From Polytrichum commune (taxonomy: Eukaryota; Streptophyta; Polytrichopsida; Polytrichales; Polytrichaceae), in the NCBI GenBank assembly GCA_950295325.1, contig OX485804.1:56234001-56298000 (forward strand): a DNA stretch of 64,000 nucleotides. The letters run 5' to 3'. Of the stretch, positions 11,991-22,109 are shown one piece after another. Each line of letters starts with the position of its first letter. Within the stretch, counting starts at the first letter, position 1. The translations under genes were made by a program, and so were the position numbers. Below the pieces are notes generated by a model. The model saw only the letters and a list, made by a program, of their open reading frames with translations. It had not been told where the DNA came from and made no database searches.

Positions 11991-13658
11991 ATGGCCGTTG
12001 AACTTGGGCAATTCTTGTTGAAGCAAATTTCAATGCTCTGGCGGTTCATCATCACTTGCTTCATATATTTCTTGACACTTGTTCACAAAAAGAAACCGCA
12101 TGGATGTGAGCTTTCGGATTCTTTGCAATGCGTATGGAAAGAGGAAGAAATGATCAAAATGTCCGACGAGATGATCAAAATACAAACTATTGTCCGACAA
12201 GATGACGTGTTGAATAAGCGACAATGCACAAATCTTGTCGACAAGCTTCCTACAACCGTTCATGGTATTATTGAGATGATCACATCCATGAAGCAATCCT
12301 TCGAAGTAAGCATTGTGGTGATGGAGTTGCGTCGTATCATACAAAAAGGGGAAGCATTGGTGAACGAATGTGGGAGTGGAGATTGGTGTCGTGCAGCTCT
12401 TTTCCAATTAGACAACAAAGAGGCCTTTCGGGAACTCGTGTTTGATTTGAAGTGTTGTTGGGAGGCGGTGCATGAGATATACTCGACAAACCGTCCAAAT
12501 CCACAAAATTGCACAATGTGTAAGGATTTGAATGTGGCTACTTTAAAGGAAGTTGAAGGCGATGAACAAGACTTGCAAAAGAAACTTGAAGGTGTGCTTG
12601 AGGACTCCAAAGAGCACATATTAGCAAAGCAATTATTGAAGAGATTGAAATGTGACTTGCAACAAGTGAGAGGTGGAGAATTGGATGCTTTGGAAATACC
12701 TAAAGACTTTCCAAAACCTACGCTTGTGAAACAAATGGGTGCTGGTGCATCCGGATCAGTGTATGAATCGATATGGTTGGGATTACCAAGTGCAACAAAA
12801 ACGTTGGCGGTTCTAGAGGATTGTTCTAGTTTTCGCAAAGAAGTCGGGATCTTGGCAGGATTGAGCCACCCAAACCTCATCAAATACTTTTGTTGTGGAA
12901 TAGACGAAGAACATAATGAGTTACATTTGGTGATGGAGTTGATGGACATGAGTTTGACAAAAATGTTGGAGAAGCGCAATAAGACACTCTTACCATACGT
13001 TGTTGCAATTGATGTTATGCTTCAAATTGGAAGCGGCATGTGGTATCTTCATGACATGCATGTCGCCCATCTCGACTTAAAGCCAGACAATGTGCTTTTA
13101 AGCTTCATGACCATTGATGGAGCAAAGGATACAAGTCCTTACCCATGCAATGTCAAATTGATCGATTATGGCACTTCCAAATTGGAAGTTCAAAGCAAAC
13201 CGCAAACACGAAAGGTTGAATATATTGTTGGTACACCAAGGTATATGGCTCCTGAGCAAATGGTCAAAAACTTAGCTTGTATGGCATGCCCTTTCCAAGC
13301 GGATGTATGGTCTTTTGCTATGACATGTTCAGAGATTCTTTCACAGAAGGCACCATTTCATGACACAAATAAAGTGAAAGAAATTCTTCCAAAAGTAAAG
13401 AAGGGTGAAAGGCCAGAGCTACCTATCAATTGTGGGGAGCTTACCAAATTGATGGAGGAATGTTGGAGGGAAGATCCCTTACAAAGGCCAACATTCTCCG
13501 ATATTTGCAAGAGACTTATAGGCTTGAAGAAAATGTTCATGAAGGGAACATATTCGAGTGATACGGTTCCCCAATTTGGTGGAGTCAAGAACTTTTCTCA
13601 AAAGATGTCAACAACATCGAAAGGTTGCAAAGACGAAACAAATCATGGTAGTGAGAAG
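11991..13658 (+). CDS. kinase-NBS-LRR resistance gene, exon 1 (protein kinase)
   Basis: This exon encodes 556 residues and begins at ATGGCC (11991). Residues 1-40 hold a hydrophobic, possibly membrane-spanning segment (MLWRFIITCFIYFLTLV). Residues 45-240 are helical. Residues about 243-505 form a protein kinase: glycine loop GAGASGSV, an ATK lysine, catalytic loop HLDLKPDN, DYG in place of DFG, GTPRYMAPEQ, and a C-lobe ending in CWREDPLQRPTF. The HLD replaces HRD, so it is a non-RD kinase, as in many plant immune kinases. The exon ends GAGAAG|GTAAATG at 13658 in phase 0, and its frame continues into the NBS exon. A kinase fused ahead of NBS-LRR is the PNL class known from mosses. Predicted role: intracellular immune receptor, inferred from domains only. 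The downstream LRR is interrupted, so the full product is probably not made. Confidence 0.85.
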
Positions 13659-13815
13659 GTAAATGCCACTTCCATTACAATGTGCTTGCTATTAAAGTTA
13701 TTCTCAATTCATCAATTGCTTTGATTATATATTGTGGAAGTTTGAAGTTGAACATGCATTTTGGGCGGTAAGGTATAATAGTGTTTATTGACATATTTAT
13801 GTGTTGTACATATAG

Positions 13816-14868
13816 GTGTTTGATGGAACATTGTTGAATGATCCAACGGTGGTTAGTCTCGAGAACAACCTTGCAAGAGTGAAAGATCACCTCAAAGAAG
13901 TGAATACCTTGGGTATTGTCGGCATGGGTGGAATAGGGAAGACCACATTGGCAAAGGCCATATTTGATGATACGAAGTCCACATACGATGCGTCATGCTT
14001 TGTGGGGCAATTGAAAAGTAGGAGTTTGCTTGATATCCTACGTGAAATTTTATCAAAATTTGGCGTGCACATAGAAGTTAGGGATTTAGTGCATGCGCAC
14101 AAGTTGATGGAAGAATTGTTGGACGAAAAGAAGGTCCTTTTGATCTTGGACGATGTTAAGGATGAAGCTCAAGTGAATGACATTATACCAACGGTCATCT
14201 TAGATCGGAGCAAGGGGACCACACTTATTATAACAACGCGTAATTGGGGTGCAATTAGAAATCGTGTGGGAGCGAGTGGTACAAGATTTGAAGTGAGCAA
14301 GTTAGATGATGATGCGGCAAAAACTCTCTTCAACATTCATTGTTGTTGGGAAGCATCTCATTTATCACCACAATTTAATGATATACGCGACATAATTGTG
14401 GAAGCTTGTAAGGGCTTGCCTTTGAGTTTGAAAGTCATGGGGGCATACTTACGTGGAAAAGAAAAGTTACGAAGTTGGGAACGCGCATTGCAAAGGATGA
14501 AAAGGGGAAGAAATTTGGACGGGGAGGATGATGAGATATGGAATACCTTGAGAGTAAGCTTCGATGATGGTTTAACTCAAGGAGAAAAAAATATGTTTTT
14601 GGACATAGCTTGCTTCTTCGGTGGAGATGTGCATCTTAGTGGCATGTCAAAAGAAAGAGCCCTACGCATGTGGACCGATAACAACGTCCCTCCAATTTCC
14701 GCATTGGAGAATTTGGTCCATCGGGTATTGGTAACCATAGAAATTGATGGTGACGGTGAAGAAATTTTGCAAATGCACGACCACCTGCGTGCCATGGGAC
14801 AAATGATTGCTGAGAAAGAATATGCGGGTACTCGAATTTGGAACGAAAACGGACTAACAAGCTGCTCG
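13816..14868 (+). CDS. kinase-NBS-LRR resistance gene, exon 2 (NB-ARC domain)
   Basis: The exon follows a 157-bp intron (13659-13815, GT-AG) in phase 0 and encodes 351 residues. It carries the NB-ARC series in order: P-loop GMGGIGKTTLA, kinase-2 KVLLILDDV, RNBS-B-like TTLIITTRN, GLPLSLKVMG, the RNBS-D-like FLDIACFF, and an MHD motif in LQMHDHLRAMGQ. The FLDIACFF and MHDHLRAMG forms are closer to TIR-type NBS domains than to coiled-coil types, which fits the moss class. The domain should bind ATP/ADP and act as the receptor's switch. It ends AGCTGCTCG|GTATGTT at 14868, again in phase 0. All key motifs are present and no stop interrupts the exon. If the intron were not removed, translation would stop at 14878. 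Confidence 0.88.
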
Positions 14869-15544
14869 GTATGTTATTAACATTGGCTATACTGAGACAT
14901 TGTCTTACGTATTATAATTGCAAATGATTTCTTCAAAAAAATTGGGTTGATGGAAAAACTTCTATTGAGAATGACATTTGGGGTGGATATTTGGTAAACT
15001 TTTAGGATGTTATAGATGCTTAGCACAAACTCATGTCATGTACTAGTACTTAGAAATATTGCACAAATAGAATATGCTAATACTTTCATGTATTCTTAAA
15101 AACAGGATGTGGGAAAACTTGAAGGTTGTTTTTACTTTGGCAATGGCATAAGTCACAAGCTATGTAAGGTTCAACAAATCCAAGATGGAAGTTTGAGCTA
15201 TCTTCGCCTATTGAGATTTCAAAGCATAGACATGGAGATTTCAATTGTCATCAACAACATGATGTGCATATGTACACTTGCTACACGTTCTTTCAACTTG
15301 AAATGTTTTATGATAGACTTACAAGCAACATTTTTGGTTGAGAGGAATACGAGGATTTGGCATAAGAGGAGTTGGAGGCCTTGGGATAACATGAGTTTCA
15401 AAACTTGTGCAAATCTATTAACAAATGCAGATCTCTGGAAATCTTTTGTGAAATTACAAGTATTGCAATTGCGAGGATGTTCATTCTTGAATCAAATAGC
15501 CAAAGAAATGTTTTCCATCACCACTCTCATAGAGGTAGATCTCA

Positions 15545-18500
15545 ATGGTTCAAATTTGACAACAATACCGAAGGAATTGGGGAACTTGACTTCTTTGACA
15601 ACCCTTGATTTGGGGCATTGTACAAGCTTGACAATGATATCGGAGGGATTGGGGAACTTGACTTCCTTGACAACCCTTCATTTGAGAGGGTGCAAGAGCT
15701 TGACATTTATACCGGAGGGATTGGGGAACTTGAATTCTTTGAAAACCCTTGATTTGACGGAGTGTACGAGCTTGACAACGATACCGGAGGGATTGGGGAA
15801 CTTGAGTTCTTTGAGAATCCTTACTTTGACAAAGTGTACGAGGTTGACAACGATACCGGAGGGATTGGGGAACTTGAGTTCTTTGACAACCCTTGATTTG
15901 ACAGGGTGTGAGAGCTTGACAACGATACCAAATGGATTGGGGAACTTGACTTCTTTGACAACCCTTCATTTGACGGACTGTACGAGCTTGACAACGATAC
16001 CGGAGGGATTGGGCAACTTGACTTCTTTGACAACCCTTGATTTGACGGACTGTACGAGCTTGACAACAATACCGGAGGGATTGGGGAACTTGACTTCTTT
16101 GACAACCCTTCATTTGACGGACTGTACGAGCTTGGTAACATTACCTGAAGGATTAGGGAACTTGACTTCTTTGACAACCCTTGATTTGACGGACTGTACG
16201 AGCTTGATAACGATACCGGAGGGATTGAGGAACTTGAGTTCTTTGACATCCCTTCATTTGACAAAGTGTACAAGCTTGACAACGATACCTGAGGGATAGG
16301 GGAACTTGAGTTCTTTGGAAACCCTTGATTTGACAAGGTGTACGAGCTTGACAACGATACCGGAGGGGTTGGAGAACTTGAGTTCTTTGGAAACCCTTCA
16401 GTTCAGAAGGTGTACGAGCTTGATAACGATACCGGAGGGATTGGGGAACTTGAGTTCTTTGGAAACCCTTGATTTGAGGTACTGTGAGAGCTTGACAACG
16501 ATACCGGAAGCATTGGGGAACTTGAGTTCTTTGGAAACCCTTGATTTGAGAGGGTGCAAGAGCTTGACAACGATACCGGAAGGATTGGGGAACTTGACTT
16601 CTTTGACAACCCTTGATTTGACGGAGTGTACGAGCTTGACAACGATACCGGAGGGATTGTGGAACTTGAGTTCTTTGATATCCCTTCATTTGACTGAGTG
16701 TACGAGCTTGACAACGATACCGGAGGGATTGTGGAACTTGAGTTCTTTGATATCCCTTCATTTGACTAAGTGTACGAGCTTGACAACCATACCGGAGGGA
16801 TTGTGGAACTTGAGTTCTTTGATATCCCTTCATTTGACTGAGTGTACGAGCTTGACAACGATACCGGAGGGATTGGGGAACTTGAGTTCTCTGACAACCC
16901 TTGATTTGACAGGGTGTACGAGCTTGACAACGATACCGGAGGGGTTGGGGAACTTGAGTTCTTTGGAAACCCTTCAGTTAAGAAGGTGTACGAGCTTGAT
17001 AACGATACCGGAGGGGTTGGGGAACTTGAGTTCTTTGGAAACCCTTCAGTGCAGAAGGTGTACGAGCTTGATAACGATACCGGAGGGATTGGGGAACTTG
17101 AGTTCTTTGACAACCCTTGATTTGACAGAGTGTACGAGCTTGACAACGATACCGGAGGGATTGGGGAACTTGAGTTCTTTGACAACCCTTGATTTGACAG
17201 AGTGTACGAGTTTGACAACATTACCGGAGGGATTGGGGAACTTGAGTTCTTTGATAGCTCTCCATTTGACAGAATGTACGAGCTTGACAACGATACCGCA
17301 GGGGTTGGGGAAGTTGAGTGCTTTGGAAACCCTTCAATTCAGAAGTTGTACGAGCTTGATAACGATACCGGAGGGATTGGGGAACTTGAGTTCTTTGACA
17401 ATTCTTGATTTGAGACGGTGTGAGAGGTTGACAACGATACCGGAAGGATTGGGGAACTTGAGTTCTTTGAAAACCCTTGATTTGAAAGGGTGTGAGAGCT
17501 TGACAGCGATACCGGAAGGATTGAGGAACTTGAGTTCTTTGGAAACCGTTGATTTGAGAGGGTGTGAGAGATTGACAACGATACCGGAGGGATTGGGGAA
17601 CCTGAGTTCTTTGACATTCCTTGATTTGACTGAGTGTACGAGCTTGACAACGATACCGGAGGGATTGGGGAACTTGAGTTCTTTGGAAACCCTTCATTTG
17701 ACTGAGTGTACGAGCTTGACAACGATACCGGAGGGATTGGGGAACTTGAGTTCTTTGGAAACCCTTGATTTGACAGAGTGTACGAGCTTGACAACGATAC
17801 CGAAGGGATTGGGGAACTTGAGTTCTTTGGAAACCCTTGATTTGACAAAGTGTACGAGATTGACAACGATACCGGAGGGATTGGGGAACTTGAAATCTTT
17901 GACATACCTTCATTTGACAGAGTGTACGAGCTTGACAACGATACCGGAGGGATTGGGGAACTTGAGTTCTTTGGAAACCCTTGATTTGACAGGGTGTGAG
18001 AGGTTGACAATGATACCGGAAGGATTGGGGAACTTGAGTTCTTTGAAACAACTTGATTTGACAGAGTGTACGAGCTTGACAAGATTACCGGAAGGATTGG
18101 GGAACTTGAGTTCTTTGAAACAACTTGATTTGACAGAGTGTACGAGCTTGACAAGATTACCGGAAGGATTGGGGAACTTGAGTTCTTTGGAAAACCTTAA
18201 TTTGACAAGGTGTACGAGCTTGATAACGATACCGGAGGGGTTGGGGAACTTGAGTTCTTTGGAAACCCTACAGTTAAGAAGGTGTACGAGCTTGACAACA
18301 TTACCGGAGGGATTGGGGAACTTGAGTTCTTTGATAGCTCTCCATGTGAGAGATTGTACGAGCTTGACAAGGATACCGGAGGGGTTGGGAAACTTGAGTT
18401 CTTTGGAAACCCTTCAATTCAAAAGGTGTACGAGCTTGATAACGATACCGGAGGAATTGGGGAACTTGAGTTCTTTGACAATCCTTGATTTGAGACGGTG

Positions 18501-19518
18501 TAAGAGGTTGACAACGATATCGGAAGGATTGGGGAACTTGAGTTCTTTGAAAACCCTTGATTTGAGAGGGTGTACGAGCTTGACAACGATACCGGAGGGA
18601 TTGGAGAACTTGAGTTCTTTGACAACCCTTGATTTGAAAGAGTGTACGAGCTTGACAACATTACCGGAGGGATTGGGGAACTTGAGTTCTTTGACAACCC
18701 TTGATTTGACAGAGTGTACAAGCTTGACAACGATACCGGAGGGATTGGGAAACTTGAGTTCTTTGACAACCCTTGATTTGACAGAGTGTATGAGCTTGGT
18801 AACATTACCGGAAGGATTGGGGAACTTGAGTTCTTTGAGTACCCTTGATTTGAGAGGGTGTGAGAGCTTGACAACGATACCGGAAGGATTCAGGAACTTG
18901 AGTTCTTTGCAAACCCTTCATTTGAGAAGGTGTGAGAGTTTGACAACGATACCGGAGGGATTGGGGAACTTGACTTCCTTGACAACCCTTGATTTGACAG
19001 GGTGTACGAGCTTGACAACGATACTGGAGGGATTGGGGAACTTGAGTTCTTTGACAACCCTTGATTTGACAGAGTGTACGAGCTTGGTAACATTACCTGA
19101 AGGATTAGGAAACTTGAGTTCTTTGAAGTCCTTTGATTTGACAGAGTGTACGAGCTTGGTAACATTACCTGAAGGATTGGGGAACTTGAGTTCTTTGAAA
19201 TCCTTTGATTTGACAGAGTGTACGAGCTTGACAACATTACCGGAGGGATTGGGGAATTTGAGTTCTTTGACAACCCTTGATTTGAGAAAGTGTACGGGCT
19301 TGACAACGATACCGGAGGGATTGGGGAACTTGAGTTCATTGACAACCCTTGATTTGACAGAGTGTACGAGCTTGACAACATTACTGGAGGGATTGGGGAA
19401 CTTGAGTTCTTTGACAACCCTTGATTTGACAGGGTGTACGAGCTTGACAACGATACCGAAGGGATTGGGGGACTTGACTTCTTTGACAACGCTTGATTTG
19501 ACGGAGTGTACGATCTTT
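15545..19518 (+). repeat. 72-bp LRR-coding tandem array, block 1 (about 55 units)
   Basis: The segment AACTTGAGTTCTTTG recurs every 72 bp (for example 15799, 15871), with almost no indels across 4 kb. Units differ mainly at the solvent-exposed positions (TTLDLT, ETLDLR, KTLDLK, ISLHLT) and at the E/K/G/R before the Cys. Higher-order copying is visible: 17221-17500 and 18301-18580 share rare variants at a spacing of 1080 bp (15 units). Because 72 is divisible by three, all six frames stay open for long distances, which explains the large antisense open frames here. Confidence 0.92.
16297..16299 (+). other. in-frame nonsense codon in LRR array
   Basis: The unit reads GAG GGA TAG GGG where the consensus is GAG GGA TTG GGG (Glu-Gly-Leu-Gly). 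One T-to-A substitution creates the stop, and the reading frame on both sides is the same. Confidence 0.9.
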
Positions 19519-19583
19519 CACTAGTAGAAAACATGGTTAAAAAAAACCACAGTCGTTTTTCTATTGCGGTTCTTTTGACCACT
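19519..19583 (+). repeat. CACTA left terminal inverted repeat
   Basis: 65 bp beginning CACTAGTAG and ending TTTTGACCACT. It differs from the right repeat at one position (CCACAG here, CCGCAG on the right). It supplies the His and stop codons that end the upstream LRR frame. An inner imperfect palindrome (AACCRCAG ... TTGCGGTT) lies in its second half. Confidence 0.92.
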
Positions 19584-22109
19584 GTTTTGTGGGGTGTTGC
19601 GCCAAACGTGAAATCATGCTACACTTGCAATTTCCATTGAGTGCCGAATGAAAATACGAGTGTACATGTATATGTTCCACGCGTGTTTGGAGTACATGCC
19701 ATTCCTTCATTGAATGCATCGGTGTTCGCAGTGCTGCGCGCTCCAATACTAATTTCCTCTCTTGTAATTATGAACAAGATGTGAATATCGAAGGAGAACA
19801 AGCAACCGGAATGCAATTACTGACTTGACTTTTTCGCTTGTGTTGTGGTTGGTGTACTGATGGTTTTAGCTGTAAATCGTGCAGTCATGTACCATAAAAT
19901 GGCCCAGTCCTATGCAATCTTCTCTACCATGCGTGCAAATCAACGCAGTGTGTACCAATCTTACTGTACTGTCCGCCATTCACAAGACCTTAAGGCGGAT
20001 GAGTTTGAGAAACTTCCAGTGAACGTTCAAGAACCTAGTGAAAAATGGCTGACTTTTTGGCTGAATATATGCAAACTGGCTCAAAGTAGTAAAGACGGAC
20101 CGAAAGTTCCCAACAATTAGCTGGTTGGACTTGGAGACACTTATTGTCATCTTTGATGGAGCCAGTATTCTCCACGGGAGAGTGGGAGGCGGGAACTGCA
20201 CTGGAGCTCAACTCACGATGCTAAATGGTGGGCAACATTAAGGAGACACCTCCAAAAATGGAGGCCCCGACGAATAAGCCATCAACGCACAGGTTCAGGG
20301 TGCCATAGGTCTGAGGTCACGACTAAGCAGAGATTCAAACATGAATTTATTCCACATCGGATGCACATGGTTAAAGAACAATAGTGAGAAGAACACCTTT
20401 GAGTGGCTAGTCTTTCAGTAGAATGAAGGGCAACGGAACCTCAGCAAATTGAGTTTGGATGTGTACAAAGTTGGTTTTACTGCCTATGTGTCGTGTGAAA
20501 TGTGATTCTGACACCGACACATCACATGGAACCTGCTCAAAATGAAGTTGCAGACTAAAAACGAGAAACCCATGCATACGGCAATGGATCAATGCACTTA
20601 ATGCTGTACATAATATTGTATCAATCCAATGTTCACAGACATTTCATGCATGCCCATGGATTGCTTCATACTCGGAGCGTACAAGATGTATGCAACACTC
20701 CGATAACAACAATTCTTAGCTCATTAGAATGCAGGGCATTATGCCAGTAACTACACCATTGTAAAGTGAAAAAAATGCAGCATATACGTTGCTTTCCACG
20801 AAAACCAACACATATAATGGAGGACGAGCAAGGAACTCTCGCCACATAAATTGGGTATCATTCAAAATTGCCAATTCAACGCCAGAATGTTTTGAAATCA
20901 TATATGTCCTCCTTGCCATCAAGTCTACAATTTTGTGGTCATTTGTGAGTATCAGAGCCACATATCACTCCACATAAGACCAAGGCAAACTTCTTGCTTC
21001 ATCCTACAAAAACATGTCCATATGTAAACTGTGGCATTGACATCATCTAATTATGCAGTTCATGGAACTCGGAAATTCCTACATATGTCCATACTAAAAT
21101 ACATATCTCCTAGTTACAGCGTCGTCCGATGGTCTCCTTCCACGGTGACCAAATGTAGGCTCATTCCAATCGCTCCCACCAACTTTGTCAATCAAGATTC
21201 CACAATTTCCATTATGTGTTCCACCGGGTTGCTGTGCTCCATATGCTGGGGCTCTTCTCCAGAGGGCAGTCCAATTTCGCTGTGGGCAGTCATCAATGTC
21301 TGCATCCCGCACGAATTCCAGGTAACCGACTCATAAACAGATTGCGACACCGTCCCCGTACTGCAAGAAACCACCTGGACGTTAAAATTCCCGGACAAAT
21401 TCGGAGTCATGCCTCTAAATATGTCGCTGCGAGTAGGTGTGAAATACAACCTGTCCTTTCAACACATTCATATCAGCTTGCATGTGTGTCCAAGGAATGC
21501 CGAGCAGCTTACTGTGCGGCACACCTCAATTACAATGCGTTGATAAACAATAGTCTGCACCTGCACTACATACTATTCTTCAAAGTTCTGGGTGTTCTCA
21601 CAAATACCGTGCATGGCTGGCGTGAGGCTAAACCTTGCAAGTAACAACATTTCATATCCAAACAAGTGTCCTCATGAACTCATTCAAGGGATCATCCAAC
21701 ATAAAATATGTGATGTAATAAAAGTGACATTATCAATAAACAAAATCCATGAATGGTGGGGAGGGGGTGGGGGGAACTCGTCGCCTGTAAACATATCACG
21801 TGTTGTTGACATTTATATGCTGAATTTGGCCGCACAGCTTTCCTGCACCTTAATTAATAAATCTCCACCTCCTACTACACATAGGGGGCACAGCTGCACA
21901 ACCGAAATTATTATGCATATTGGGGTTGAGGGTCAACAAATACAGGGCTGAATTGGATCAGTTCCACTACAATTTGTCGGCGACAAATCCGTCAACTCCT
22001 TGTGCTTCGCGTGAGGGTCTGTTACTGCAAATAACACTACTTACAAGACTCAAACATTGCAATTGACATTGGGTGGGACCTTCCTCTTACCATTCACTTT
22101 GTTTGGCAT
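19584..22109. other. left subterminal region of the CACTA element
   Basis: No family could be recognised. On the minus strand, open stretches at about 21449-21192, 20961-20716 and 20592-20407 look protein-like in composition and might be exons of one unknown gene or of captured host sequence, but I could not join them with convincing splice sites. Nothing else is supported. Confidence 0.35.

Larger units (their letters stand above)
15106..19521 (+). pseudogene. kinase-NBS-LRR resistance gene, exon 3 (giant LRR), broken
   Basis: The exon starts at 15106 after the acceptor AAAACAG (intron 14869-15105), in phase 0. About 120 residues lead in, and irregular LRRs begin near 15440 (LQVLQLRGC). From about 15545 the frame is a tandem array of a 24-residue LRR, consensus LTTIPEGLGNLSSLTTLDLT then ECTS. 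The frame is stopped once by TAG at 16297-16299, where neighbouring units read TTG, a single T-to-A change. After it the same frame runs another 1072 codons to 19518, where the CACTA end adds CAC TAG and terminates it. Without the nonsense codon the exon would encode about 1471 residues; with it the receptor ends after about 1304 residues with roughly 10 regular LRRs. LRRs in this class sense ligands or restrain the switch. The intact frame beyond the stop suggests a recent loss, a selective allele, or an assembly error. Confidence 0.8.

Noticed and set aside
15550-19582. Long minus-strand open frames of 100-276 codons across LRR block 1
   Set aside because: They are readings of the 72-bp repeat, whose length is a multiple of three, so every frame stays open. 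Their Ser/Asn or Gln/Arg repeats have no family match.
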